From: Klebsormidium nitens
Taxonomy: Eukaryota > Streptophyta > Klebsormidiophyceae > Klebsormidiales > Klebsormidiaceae
Length of the DNA stretch: 64,000 nucleotides
Direction: 5' to 3'
NCBI GenBank assembly: GCA_000708835.1
Contig: DF236982.1
Span: forward strand, 124,001 to 188,000
The position numbers and the translations under genes were made by a program. A model generated the notes under the pieces. It worked only from the letters and a program-made list of their open reading frames with translations. It made no database searches and was not told the DNA's origin. The number at the start of each line of letters is the position of its first letter. The stretch's first letter is position 1. This document shows positions 38,401 through 51,000 of the stretch, one piece after another.

Positions 38401-39083
38401 TGCAGGAAATGCTGGAGTGGCGGCGCCACGAGGCTTCCGACAACTTCAAAGCGATGAACGATGTTCGTGGCGTCCACGCCACCTGTCGCCTCTGCATCCA
38501 TATCGCCACGAAACTCCAGGCACTAACGGATAACAAAACGCGCGCCCTCGTTGCTGCTTCAACCCACGACCCGGGTGACGGTTCCCTTACAGACCCCAAC
38601 CCGGGTGACGGTTCCGTTACAGCCCCCGGTATCAATACCCGTGACAAGATTAGCGAAGGACGTTTGAGCACGAGAGTGCCCGTGTACCCCTGCACTTGTC
38701 GGCCGGCGGCGATCGGGGCCCCGTCACGGTTCCCGTTCCTAGCTAGTCTCGCCGGCGCAAGCCGCGAAGTACACCGAGTGTATGTCAGGGAAAGTGGACG
38801 ATTCCGATACCGCCCGGTGCTTTTAGACGGGAGGGATCTAAGCGTTTGGGCACTCCATGCGGCGGTACTCCAGGCGTTTCAAAAGGAGGATTACGAGCCG
38901 AGTTGGGTTGAGAGGAGGAAGGAGGTCGGTTTATATTGGACCACCTGGAAGGTGCATAGGATTTACCCTAGTGGGATGACATTACGGGAGTCCATGGGGA
39001 ACGGATCGTTTGTGGCGGATAGCCAATTTCAAGAGTATCTACGAGAACACCCTTGTCCAAAGCTTGAGGTTGTGTTAGTATGA
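35464..39083 (+). CDS. FUT11: Core alpha-1,3-fucosyltransferase (GT10), plant type
   Basis: Four exons join in phase into 581 residues: 35464-35816, 36581-36996, 37321-37619 and 38406-39083. Plant members transfer fucose from GDP-fucose to the innermost GlcNAc of N-glycans in the Golgi. The N-terminus has a type II anchor (about 29-46, PIAVALGFAVALLFLYTL). The GT10 donor-binding region is clear: ISNCGAKSFRLKAVKKMQEL, then FYLAFENSHWPDYVTEKFY and AGSVPIVIGAPNIFEFAP. The last exon carries the plant-specific C-terminal domain: HATCRLCIHIAT, YVRESGRFRY, VHRIYPSGMT and CPKLEVVLV before the stop. The cysteine-rich CRLC motif is typical of the core enzymes. The start is the ATG at 35464; an upstream GTG is not used. 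The third intron holds a relative of the dispersed G-rich repeat. Confidence 0.95.
38280..38345 (+). repeat. Relative of the dispersed G-rich repeat core in fucosyltransferase intron 3
   Basis: TTTTGGGGTTTC, then GTGCGGAGCAAGCGAACTT and CTAGCTTTCC match the gene A intron 8 copy (TTGGGGTTTC, GTGCGGAGCAAGC, CTAGCTTTT). It lies about 60 bases before the acceptor of exon 4. Confidence 0.45.
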
Positions 39084-40158
39084 GTTTGATATTTTTAGCG
39101 CAACATCACTACGAATCGCTTTATGCTGAATATGCATGAGTATAAGGCGTTTGCAGGTACAGCCAACATAGGGCAATCACTTCTTGTTTCCTATGCAGTA
39201 TGCACTGTGCAAATGGCGATCCATGAATCTAGGTGTCAACAAAGACTACTGTGGATAAGGCCAGTCGCGAGACATGATACTTCGCATTTCTCCGACGCGC
39301 GAATCTCGTAATTAAGAAGCGGCCTTGAGATTCAATGAGGCAATGAGACCTTCTGAGAAGAGTTGTATGTTCCTCACCATCCACCGTGGCGCATTTGTGA
39401 TGACTTTCTGCATGAGCAGTACATATGCAAGAGCAACGAATGCAAATCATCTCCATCATCGTATCATCCAATCGTCACTGAGCATTTGCATTGATGCTTT
39501 GGATGGTAACAAGTTTGCGCAGCTGCAATTCGGGCTGTCATCCGAGGCTTGGAGTCATCGGCGCACTATTATGCAGAAGAACGCTTGCGCTCTCGATGAT
39601 GCATACAGTTCTGCACGTTCCATGATCTCGAAAAGCTCTTCACAGAGCTCTACATGCATAGCACATAGCACACAGCTCTACATTTACGTAATACTATTAA
39701 TAGCAGCCTTTGCTTGCCATGCAGGCCGAAAGCTGCAAAATTTGGCAATAATTTTGCCCAAGCAGCAACGCGGGCTCCCGTTCCAGTGCCGGTTGTTTAA
39801 TGCCACTGGCACCGTGACTCTGACCCATTCCTACACAGGCCGACGATCGAGCTTATTTTGATTGGTTAATGTTACTGGGTAAATAGACGGTTCTTGAAAA
39901 GGCGGCAAAGCCGACGCCGTCCGCGACGGACCATTTCATTGTCTTTCGCTTTATATCAGCAAGGCAAAACCTCGCGGCTCGAGCTGTATGGGGGCTGTAT
40001 GCTCCGCCTCGAAGCTTGAAACTTTCAGGGGGACATCCCTTCAGCCTTTAGGTAATCTTCCATTCCTTTCCTTTCCTCAAATTGGTGCTGGCGATTGCCC
40101 GTTGAGCTTCCTTTCTGTGCAAAACGTGTGATCAACCGCATGGTTGCAACTGACGCCA
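39084..40158. promoter_or_regulatory. Region between the fucosyltransferase and HEN1 genes
   Basis: It contains the 3' flank of the fucosyltransferase gene, the dehydrogenase exon 1 relic (39378-39456), and a stretch at about 39700-39820 similar to 28600-28700. The HEN1 promoter should lie here. No other coding signal was found. Confidence 0.5.
39378..39456 (-). pseudogene. Relic of dehydrogenase exon 1, upstream of the intact HEN1
   Basis: Read on the minus strand, this has an ATGGAGATGATTTGC start, then TGCTCATGCAGAA, and a GTGAGG donor in the right place. It corresponds to ATGGAGACAATCTACG, TGCTCATGCAGAA and GTGAGA of the live exon at 28247-28328. The relic is 79 bases against 82 and encodes a peptide that is no longer hydrophobic. 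No exon 2 relic is visible; the fucosyltransferase gene lies where it would be. Its placement and orientation relative to HEN1 match those of the live exon relative to the HEN1 pseudogene. Confidence 0.75.
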
Positions 40159-43100
40159 ATGGCGCCTGCTCCCGCCAAAACGCCCAAGTCTGAAGTAAAC
40201 GATTGGTGCCTTTTTCAGACCGAGGGGGCGCAAAAGGTTGTGTACCTTACAGAAGGGGACGACTCAAAACCACCCACTTATCAATGCACCCTGAAGCTGC
40301 CTGATGGCCGCGAGTTTCAGTCTGAGGGGGGATACAAGAAGAAGAAGGATGCAGAACAAGCAGCGGCGGAGAAAGCAATGCAGGCGGTGAGTAACAGCAT
40401 TGTGGTTCACTATGGAAACCACATGTTCTGCAAGCTGGAAGGTCACAGACTGCAGATGGGAGATATGTGTGTCGTGCTTGCAAACCTGGTTGAGTCTTTT
40501 GATGTTCCCCTTGCAATTGATCAGTAAGCTGCATGAACCTGTTTTTTAAGTCCTCCAACCTTGCACCACTGAAACTCCGGACATGCTGTTCTAGCCTCCC
40601 AACTGAACAAACAGTTAAGGTTTTCTTGCCAGTCTTCTTCCAATCATTTGCCCAGCCACTTTGCTCCAAAAAGTATTGTAGCTGTGGCTGTGATAGGAAA
40701 CAAGGACTGTGAGGTGACCATATAGCTTGAGCTGGCAGTTCGGAAATAAACCCTTTCGACCCAAGTTACTTCCAACGCAATCCTTTCACAACAACCTGAG
40801 CCTCCAACTCTTCAACCAGCCCAACCAATCATTACTTACACAGGATAACTTGGTCTACAGATTGGTCGGCCCAATGCGGAGCCTGAAGGCACTTCTCCCG
40901 TTCTGCCCGTCGGAGAGTCAGCCTTTGGGCGATGGCAGCTGCTCAAGTCCCGTTTGGAGGCATCACTGGCGGATAAGGTGATGTTTGCCCTATGGGAATT
41001 GCCAGAGCAGCATTCAAACGTGGTGTCAAGAAAGCAGCAGGTCAAGTGAGATTGACAAAGTCAAGGTCGACTCTAGTTCTCATACACCGTGCCTCTCGAG
41101 TAGATTGTTCTCAGTCCGTGTTTGTTCCTGGTTCCTGTGTGCCTCCGCGTTCCACATGCGCCGCTTTGCAACAACTCCCTATTAGAGAGTCCGGGCCCCT
41201 AATCCAAAGCATTGCATCAGAATGTCGCTTCTGCCACATAGATACACACAGCCCAGTTCTGCCCAGCCTCATTTTCAAGAAAAATCTTGCCCATAGAACT
41301 CCTTTTCTTTTTGCAGAGCGTGGCCCACTTCTCTCCCCTCTCCCCCTTCTTCTCCACGGCCGCTCTTACTGGTCGCCCTATCCCCCTAGCAGTCCTTGCC
41401 CAGGTCGACAATCGCATAGCTGCTGCGATCCGGGGGTTACATCCCCAGGCAGAAACGGACCCCCTGCAAGGCCTTGCCCTGATGGCGGCAGCGGTTCGCG
41501 CGTGCGAAGGGGTGCGGCTTACGAAAGATGGGCTTGGGGTAAGATTGTTAATTACTGTACAGTCCGCAAATTTTGAATCAGGGGCTAAAAGAATGCATCT
41601 AGTGCTGGATTGGCAGTCGCTTGAGGAGCAACGGCAAGCAAAGGTGAGCAGAGTAGTTCATATCAAGATACATCATTCCCCATCACGTTTTGCATTAAGA
41701 ATGCACACGTTTGCACTTTCAAGTTCAGACAAGGATTTTGGAAGTTTGTTTTAGGGACCTTCTTCTCTGCTGTCCTTGTCCGTTTGCAAGGGCGCGACTC
41801 GGCTGTTGTCTTGGCCGTTGAAACCTCTTACTGCCGTCTTCTGAGTCCCTTGCATCCTATTGCCCAAGCTCGATTATGCCAACTTAATTTCTCTACTGAG
41901 ATCCGGCCTGGCGACAGCCCAACCGAGCCACTGTCCGTTCGAGGGTGCATCGTTTCATCAGCTGTCGCATCTCAGCCTCCGGCAGATGCCTCGTCTTCGT
42001 ATAGTCCACAGCTCGGTAATCATATGGTGTGCCCTCACAAACTCGTTAATCTCGCGCAACTTAGCCTTTGCTAAAGCCTTCTTGCTCCGCGAACTTTTTA
42101 GGATCCATACATATTAATAGACGGTATAGCCCAGGTCCCGAAGTATGAGTTTGAAAATGCAGGTTTTGCGAACTCAGCCCTGGCCAGAGAGCCCGACCGC
42201 GCGAGCGCGGACCGAGGCGCAAGAACCGGCTTCCTCGCCCCCCGGAGTCTTCCGGGCCGTATTCCTCCCCCAGGACAAGGAACGGCCCCCTGCTGACGTC
42301 ACCCTGCCGAGAAAGCCGGGCGGGGCGTATTTGGAGCAGATTGCGGAGGTGCTGGGGCTAGGGGATGCCAACCGGGTGCTTATCTCAAGGTGGGCAGGGC
42401 TTTGCTGACTCCAGAGACGCGATTAATGGTGCTCGCTCGACATTCTCGTAGTTGCTCTCGTTTTCAAGGAGTGAGCCTTCGCATTCAAACGTACTAGAGG
42501 CAAGAGTGCACAGTTGGTTAACCTGGAGATTCGATGCTACTGGTCACTTACGAGAAGCTAAGGAAGGGTGGTGTTCTGTGCTCGGATCCGAATTCTGCTA
42601 AATTCTGGACTCCGCCCACCGATACTAACGTTGTTGCTATGAATAACTTGAGGTAGCTTGCTTCGTATCCAGTGTTGGAGTCGAGAAGGCCAGCTTTTCG
42701 TGGCGGCAATAGCTCCGGTAACTCTGTATTCATCTTCATCGCACACAGAATTGGCGAACAGGTTACGGGCTCGATGGGAATCCAATGCGCTTGCTTTATG
42801 AGTCTCACTACCTTACAACGTGGCCTTCATCAGGATCTTGACGAGAGAGAGGACACTTATTTTTCACGCTCTTTCGACAGTTTCTGTGCTTTTGAACGGC
42901 TTGCTTCAATAGTGTTCCGATCTCAGATCTCAAGGGTACGCATCCAAGCCTGCAGTTTGTTTTTCAGGACCGTTGGCAAGTCCGGCAGCAACCTACGCAT
43001 CTACTCTCTACTGACTCCCCTCCCCACCGCCCACGTCAGCGATGACGGCAGCTTCACATTCCTTCCGGCCGGTTCTGACGAACGGAAGGGAGGAGCGGAT

Positions 43101-45707
43101 GTGGACTTCCCGGAATCCTTGACAGGCGTTGAGACGGGGTCGGCCATAAAGAAGATAAACGGACACGATTGTGACAATGAGAGGAGTGGCTCGAGCGAGA
43201 GCAACGAGAGGAACGGAAGCGGCGACCGGAACGAACGGAACGGTTGGAACGAGAGGGCCAGCTGGGGAGCCGGGCACGCGGTGTTCGGGGACGCGGTGGT
43301 GGCCTCCGTCGGGACGACGTACTCGTCGCTCGGAAAGCTGACGTGGGATGACGTCAGCACCAGGGACTGGCACAGGTGAGCAGGGGGGCAGGAACCAGCG
43401 CCAATGTGGATGCGTTACTGAAGGAACACACGGCTGGCGAGGGGTTCGCGAACGAGGGGGGTGCCATCTTTCGAGCTACGTTCGTCTCGTAGCGACCTCG
43501 TAGCTTCAAAGAAATGAGACTGTTCCGACCCTCTGGCCACAGAACGTAGTTGCTTCCGCGTATCTCTATCTGGCAATCCTAATTCATTCGTCCAGTCTTT
43601 TATCGCTTTGCGTTATCCCTTGGCCATGAGGAGGAGGGAACACGTGAATATGTCGGATCCGATCTGGTGTTTGGACTGTCTTCGACTTCGTGGGTTTGCT
43701 GACCCCCCAGAAAGTGTCAAAACTGCACGCGAAGCGTATTTAAATCCCACCTCTGACCGCGTTTTGTTTACCCCTCAACCTATCTTTACCTCGCCATTCG
43801 TGGGGCATTGAAATCAATAGCCGCTAGAATCGAGGCCCGCTCGACGCTTCCGCTAGGCTGGAAAGCTGCTACGGTTGCATCAGCGGTGCCGAGAGACTGC
43901 TCTTACCTCTCGCGTCGTTTTCTCGAGTCCGCTTCCTTACCCAGCCAAGTGCGACTACTCCGCATACGTACTGTTGAAATCCATAAGTGGTCTTTCCCTG
44001 CCCCCCAGCCTGCTCCTTTCTCGGCACCCCCGGGGAATGTACCAGCTCAGTCGCGGCGCCCCGCTTGCTGCGACGCTGCCGCGCACTTACGCCGGGTCCG
44101 GTCGGTGGGAAGGCAAAACTCCAAAGACTCTCCTGTTCGATTTGGGAAAGCCCAAGTGCAGTGGGGCCGGTGACAAGGTGCCTGTTTACACTCTGTCCAA
44201 GAAGGGGGAGGGGGCCGGTGAGAATGAGCCCCAGAGTGTCGGAGCGACCGAAGGGGAGCCCGGGCTTGGCGTGATGCGAGGGAGGCTGGACTGGGTAAAG
44301 GTTCCGTGCCGTCTGGAAGAAGAGCGAAGAACGGAAGTAACAGGGCCTCCGAAATTAGGAAGTAGTCTGGAAACGGTGGAAGCACAATCCTCCTTACAAC
44401 CTCTCACGGAAGCGAAAACGGAATCTTGCCCGGAAAGGGAAAGGAAGGACGAGCCGGGATGGGAGGCGGAAGTGGAGTTCGTGTATGGGCACCAGGCGAT
44501 GAGAGCCTCGTCGGGCGGTCGGTGGGAGTCTCCGGGGGACGCCGAGAACGCAGCCGCGCTGGCGGGCCTCCACGTGGTGCAGGCGCTGTTCGACGCCCGG
44601 GTGCTAACTAGAGAAGCGGCAAAAGAGGAAGGAAAAATGGGAGATCTCTCGAATTCTGAGCATGACGGCACAGCGATCATTGACTACAAGATTGTTTCGG
44701 GAGGGACTGTGCTCGAGGAGAACCGGGGCTTCTTGGTACCCCGGGGAACGGGGGCGGTTCTGCCGCAGATCGAACAGTGCATCGACACGTGTCAGCAAGG
44801 GGAGACGCGCAGCGTCCAAATGCGGGCCCTGGCCTCGTGGCAGCCCTTAATAACTGCCACGTGTCTCACTGAAGAGCCTTTAGCTAAACCCAACGACCGG
44901 ATGGCTGCCTCGGAACCTCAGCCGGAGGAATCTGAGAGTGGAGATGACGTCACGATCGAGGTCCGGCTGTGTGGACACGTGGAGCCCCGCGAGCAGCGGC
45001 TCGAGGGGGCCCTGTTCACACCGTCGCTCGCCAGCCAGCGAATGGACTTCGCGCTGACTGTGCTCGAACAGTGTAAAGCCGCTTCGGTGCTAGATTTAGG
45101 CTGTGGTTCCGGCGCTTTCCTCGAAGCCGTCGCGGAGAGAGCCACGTGCGTCCAGCGCCTTGCGGGCGCGGACGTGTCCGAACGCGCGCTCGCGCGTGCG
45201 CGCAAAGCGGTCCACGCGAAACTAGAGAAGCGGGGAACGGCCGGGGCGCTGGCGGAGAAAGACGTCGAGATCATCGGACGGTCGATGTTGGACCTGGACG
45301 AGCGCTTCGCCGGCTGGGATCTTGCCACGTGTATCGAGGTGGTGGAGCATCTGGATCCGGAACCGTTGGCGGGATTCGGTCCGGCGGTTCTGGGCAGACT
45401 CCGACCGAAAGTGCTCCTGGTTTCCACTCCGAATGTCGAGTATAACCCGGTTCTCCAAGCAGCGGCGACGGGAACTAGAAGGAGCGACGCGAACGAGGGG
45501 GATGAACCATGCCGGTTACGCAATGAAGATCATCGGTTTGAGTGGACGAGAGCGGAATTCCGGACGTGGGCGGTGGCTTTGGCAGCGGAATACGGATACT
45601 CCGTGGAATACAGCGGTGTGGGCGGGGACGGAGCAGAGAACGGACCCGGTTTCTGTACGCAGATTGCTGTGTTCCGCAGGATATCAAAATGTGTAGGTGA
45701 TTCTTGA
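40159..45707 (+). CDS. HEN1: HEN1 small-RNA 2'-O-methyltransferase
   Basis: Six exons join in phase into 966 residues: 40159-40386, 40861-40977, 41317-41538, 42163-42389, 42968-43375 and 44009-45707. HEN1 methylates the 2'-OH of the 3' terminal nucleotide of miRNA and siRNA duplexes, protecting them. dsRBD1 lies at about 5-75 (YQCTLKLPDGREFQ, GYKKKKDAEQAAAEKAM). The middle exons carry the La-like region (LGLGDANRVLIS, GDAVVASVGTTYSSLGKL). dsRBD2 is at about 552-598, an FKBP-like region at about 615-690, and the methyltransferase at about 745-960. The SAM-binding VLDLGCGSG is at about 761, the metal-binding CIEVVEH at about 841-847, LLVSTPN follows, and the His of NEDHRFEWTR is at about 905, so all catalytic ligands are present. 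The start is ATG 40159; an upstream ATG at 40140 is out of frame. A further small exon between 41538 and 42163 is possible but not needed for phase. Confidence 0.94.
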
Positions 45708-48013
45708 ACAACTTCGTGACGACGGTGGTTTTGTCGTCTTTAGCGAACTTACGTCTTGTCCAAGCGGGGACGGGGAGAGAGCCGCTTTTCCCTCATCCTG
45801 TTCCGGGCTTGTATTCGATCGAGGGTGCACAAGCACGCATCGGCTGTAAATCCGGAATAAATCGCTGAGAACGACTTGCATGCAACTAGCTTGCCACAGG
45901 CGCCGCGTGCGTCGCGCGCGAGTTTGAGCCTTTAAGAAACTTCACGAACTGGTGTGCTCAGGCAGTGGACGGTGCGCGGCCATCGGTTGTATATTTGCAC
46001 TATATCGCTCCTAACCCGTTTCTTCAACGTCGAAGTCATACCAATCGCGAATGATTTAAGCGGTGCCGCATAATTATGCTCAAAATAGGAAACGATCAAT
46101 GGTGTAAACCGTAGACGTCCTGATCCAAGTGCGCGCTCCGTGTTGATTTTTGCATGCATGGCAGTTGCGGGGGCGACTCGATTGCATATATGCATGCAGC
46201 CCCCGGCACGTACCGACTTACTTTGCCCGACCGTCCTTGACTTTCTACTACTGTAGTGTGAAACCACTGGCCGACGCGCCCGCTCAAGCCCCATGGAATG
46301 CAATATGCAATTTCACCCTCCCCTACGCGTAGTATTGATGGTTGGCCGCGCCTATAAATCATGTTAGTCGACACTGCGCAAATAAACATTCGCAAAGACT
46401 GACTTGAGAATTCAGGTTTTACCGCCCGGACATTGATCGAAGGCTTAGTACTGCCTGCCACTTGCCATGGAACGAGGGCGTTACATCAACGACATAGGCT
46501 TTTTGAGTATTCATAGCTTTTGACGCCACTAGTGGTTGGATTTGAGGCATCGCATCAGCACGCCAGCCATATACTAAAAAGAAACTGCGATCATTGAGCT
46601 ATAACCAGACATCAAGCATTGACACTTACACAGCCGGCTACGGTCTACATAATGTTACTTAAACAACATTGTTGCTAGCTACCCTATAGCACAATAGGAA
46701 CCCGTAAGCCAAAAAGTCGAGGAATCTTGGACGCTAGTGACTTGTGCAACACTATTTTGAGTAAGTTATAAGTTATGCGCTAAGAATATTGTCTCCTGGA
46801 CTGCTAAGTGCCTTCTCGGCGCGCTGCCGATGGCTGGCCACCCGGGGGGATGGAAGTCCCACGTGAGACAGGTTCAGCCAACAGCCGACATTCAGCCAAC
46901 GGCCGGAAGGCTGTCCAGGCCCCGCTCATGCCTACACCAAAATTGCCCGAGCCCACTGCCCAGCTACAGTCTGTTTTAGATATGCGCTTTTGTCCTGTTT
47001 CAGCGTTTGTTTCTCTTTCCAAGTAATGAACTGCACACAGCTACTCAACACCAACGACGAAGGGCCACGTTGCAACGTAGACAACGCTTTTCTGGTAACG
47101 CCCACACAGGGTCCCGAACGACTGCCACGTGTTCCATGGGCCTAACGCTCACGCAGACATGACGCATCAGGTGGCGACCGCAATACCAACCTCAAAGGCG
47201 CGCTCGCCTTTGTAACATTCACGAAGGGACTCCGTCCGGCGCTGGTTGCTCACTCCCTGCACGAAGCCACACGTGTCAGGTACGTCACACACTGAGGCTT
47301 AAAGCAGTTGGAGTTTCGGGTTCATGGTCAAACGCGCATGGTCTAACGTGCATGCTCTCTGCCTGCACGGGTTCACGGGCCAGAACGTCTCACGTACGCA
47401 TACGTCACTAGTGCATCCTCAGGTGACGCACTAGTGACGTATGAGTACGTGGGACGTTCTGGCCTCGGGTTCTGGAGCTTTGATCAATCCTGTCCCCGCT
47501 GGAAGGTGAGGGAATCTGGCTTGGGAGATCTCAAATTTTTTGGTACACAATCTCTCAGTCGGGGCAAAAGAGGAGAGGACCAGGAGATCTTATGCACAAG
47601 TACTGCCCGGTACGTCGACGGCCCGTTGACGGAGCCAGATTCGTGCACTCGCTGCTCAATCCGGAATTCCGCCAAGTTTCTAGATCCGCATTCGCGGACA
47701 CTGGGTTGGTAAAAGTTCCGGTAGCTGGTGGTCAGCCGCCTCCCAGGTGCCAGATGCATACTTCAACCGCCCGGGGCTTTCACCAAACTGATTTGGAGAC
47801 GAAATTTTGTGCATTTTTGGCACTCTTGCGACTCGCTTAGGTTTCGTTGTCAAACAGTGCGCCTTAGAACAGCTCTCCGAAGATCTGAGGCAAGAATCTG
47901 TTCACCCGTCATGTTGAAAGATCTAGACCGGCTCGCATATGCCAGAGCAATCACCGATTGCCGCTGCATTTTTAATGATCTCATCACTGAGTACAATCCG
48001 GCCTGTCCGGCTT
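45708..48013. other. Intergenic space between the 3' ends of HEN1 and gene B
   Basis: Both flanking genes end here. The small open frames (for example at 46804-47026 on both strands) overlap each other and resemble nothing known. The only structured feature is the palindrome at 47378-47464. RY-type TGCATGCA motifs occur near 46150-46200, of uncertain meaning. Confidence 0.5.
47378..47464. repeat. Long near-perfect palindrome (arms about 37 bases)
   Basis: The left arm begins GGCCAGAACGTCTCACGTAC and runs to CACTAGTGC; the right arm is its reverse complement, ending ACGTGGGACGTTCTGGCC, with about two mismatches and a loop of about 10 bases (ATCCTCAGGT). The whole can fold into one hairpin. 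The arms contain ACGT cores (CACGTAC, TACGTCAC) like bZIP sites. It may be a short foldback element or a hairpin in the converging 3' ends. Confidence 0.85.
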
Positions 48014-51000
48014 TCAGAGTCCAACGCCACAATACCAACGAAGCGAGCCACGTTTAAAAAACGCGCTTGCGGTTCGACAAAGCGAGCCCCGTTTACAATC
48101 CCCACCTGCGACCGCAAGCGCCTGCACCTCCAACGCCGTGATGTTCCGGGCGCTCGCCCCGTCGTACACGAACCGGAAAAAGTGCTCCGGGGGCACCTCC
48201 CCGGGCTCCTCCTGCGCCAGCCGGTCCAGCTCCGCCTTCCGCGCTTCCGCGGCCGCGACGCGCGCTCTCGCGGCGGGCTCGGGATCGCGCGCGGCTTCGT
48301 CCTGCGCGGCCGCGAGCGCCTGGGTCGCCCGCTCCACCTCCTGCCTGGCGCCCTCCAGTTGCTGCTCCCAGAAGTCGCGCGCGTTTTGCGACGCGCCTTC
48401 CGGCAGTTCTCCCTTGAGTGTGAAGTACCGGTCCCTCGTGGAAACGGCATCGTTCAGCGCCGCCTCCAAGGCCGCCACGTCCGGCAGCTGAGAAAGCGCG
48501 GCCGTGGCGTCGGCCAGCTCCTGCGCGGCCGCGGCCGCGGCCGCTTGCAGCGCCTCCTTGCTGCCGGGCACTGTAAGATACGGTCATAAGCGAAGGCGGG
48601 TCAGAGGGAACAGCTTTACTGTCTGCTGACAAGCTGGTTAAGAGCTGGTGAAGAGCTGCTTAGGAGCCGAAGTGACCTGCGGGTGTAACTGTTCAACACC
48701 GGCTTGCAACAAACGAGGCCGTTAAAAATCGTGAAAAGTTATGGAAACTTAAGGTCAGGGAATGTTGCAAGCTAGCCGGCGGTTTTACGAACACTCGAGA
48801 GTGGAGAGGAACTCTTATGCACCGTCACCGTGGTCAAACTCTGATGAAGTATCAGAATCCAGAATCGTCCTTCTGGTGTCGCCGGTCTCGCGGAACTCCC
48901 TCTGACGTAGTCAGCTGAATTGTTATCGGTGATAAGCAATGCCTCGAGTCGAGCGGATAATTAAAAGCGACTGTCCAGCTCGTGTCTAGTGCTCACGCAG
49001 TGGCGAACGTACAGTTCAGGACGTTTAGTGCTGACTCTATTCCGAACCAAATAGCACTCTGGCTTACTGACGGTTGTAGCTACAGCACAAATCCTGGTCG
49101 ATCCAATGGCTTGCGCCCGCCTGACTTGAGCTCTTTTGATATTGGTCCTCAGAACAATTACTTTAGTAACTGCAAAGGAAAAGCGACAGCAAGGCCCCAA
49201 TCGGGCGATCGATTTGGCACTGGGCAGCACCTGGTTGTGAATCTTACCAGCAATTTGGCGCAGCTTCAAACTCCGCATGCCCAGGTCCGGTTCCGTCAAG
49301 GTGACCAGGTAAGTCTCCGCCCCGGGCACTTTGATGAGCACATCTGTGACTGCGCCCAGGACTGCAAGCACCGCCCGGGGGAAACGTCTAAGAGTACGGA
49401 ACGGGACGGAACAGAATGGAACGGACAGAACGAAACGACGAGCCGACCGCCAGCTTCAAGGGAAGGCAGGAGCGCGCGAGCGAGCATATCAAAGGGTAAC
49501 GAAGAGGTTAACCAGAGGTCAGAAGTTAGAACGAACGTCCGCGTTGTCAGGGTCAACGGAAAAGAGTACGCCACCTGGCGCGAGTTGCCAGTCGCACTGC
49601 CTGACGGCCCCGGTCACCGGGTAATCGTCCGGCAGCGTCAAGAGGATCAGCTCCAAACCGTCTTCCGAGCGTGCCAGGTACCGCCCGTCGGAGGTGGCGA
49701 AGCGCACGCCGCCATCTTTCCCGGGGAGCACCTGCATAAAGGAGGCAGCCGTGAGTTGAAGCTGAAAAAAGGTACATTATGCATATAATAGTTTATGCTG
49801 TATATGCATACACTGTGCATTATTATTACACAATGTTGGCATAAGATTATGCCGACAAAATAGTGATCCCCCCTCACAACAGAAGCCCTAACGAATGACA
49901 CTTTACCTGATCGCATCCGTACCTAATTTCACCCCCCAGAATATTATATCCGTCTCAGTACGATTAAATACATTCCTGGTTATACACCCGTTACATGCTC
50001 CACAACCGTTTATATTGCCGGTCAAACACCCCTTAACCAGGTTTGGTTGGGAGCGAAACGGTCCTGTGTCTCTCAGAATCCTCTTTCAAGGCGGCACTGA
50101 TACTGATTCGCTGCCCGTACTGAAAGCGGTATTGGAACGATCTTCAAGCAAGTTTGTCAGACCAGTCTCAGTAACGAGGAAGCTTTAAAGGTTGCGCGGT
50201 GCCCTCACCTTCCAGTTGTTTCTGGTCCCCAGCTTTGCGCGCGCGATAGTGGGAGCAGCGGCAGATCCGGCGGGTGCGGCAGGGGCAGAGACGGCTTGCG
50301 TGAAGTCACCCCCAGTGACGATCCACACCGTCTTACGTACCTGCGCCCAGAACCAAACGTACCATGTTTCAGACTCAGGGAGTGTGCAAGCCTAGAAAGT
50401 ATGAAGGCGAGAATCCAACCTAGAGAAAAAGGCCCTACAGGCTCTATGCTACCTTGACGGTCAGAGCAAATCGCACCCGCTTTAGCGCGGGGGTCCAGCT
50501 CCTCTTTTATTTGTCTAAGAAGTTAACAACTGCTTAAATGGTAGAACGAATTACAGTGGGCTCTTCTGGGTGCTACCCAAATGTCGGTGCATTTTGACTT
50601 CCATTCAGTTCAGAACTTCGACGGATATCCTTCAAAACATTCGTTGGAACTTGATGTCCTCCAGTTGGTCAGCACCGTTAGGTTCTTCGCTCCCGACTTC
50701 AGTCCCGAATTCTGCTGTAAAACAAGGCTCTCTATCAAGTTCCGATCACCTTGTGTAAGGTTTGTGCTCCAAATGGATGTAAGTATCACCTCGGTTGTAG
50801 GTTGTGGAATGTGGAAGTTGTCTTAGGACCGATCTGATTCGGTGTTCTCAGAGAGAGTTGCAGGGTCCGCCGAATCTTGTCTCTGTCAAGGATTCACTGA
50901 AAGACGAACCGCGGGGCCCGAGACCTAAAAACCCTAGACTCATTGCAGCACCCAGGAGCTTTCGAGAACGCTATCTCGAACCGCAGAACCTAGGAACTTG

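Noticed and set aside
41539-42162. A further HEN1 exon between exons 3 and 4
   Set aside because: The phases of exons 3 and 4 already agree, and I could not find a stretch with convincing family similarity and splice sites.
46804-47026. 72-codon frames on both strands at the same place
   Set aside because: Mutually antisense, no homology; the pairing of stops looks like chance.
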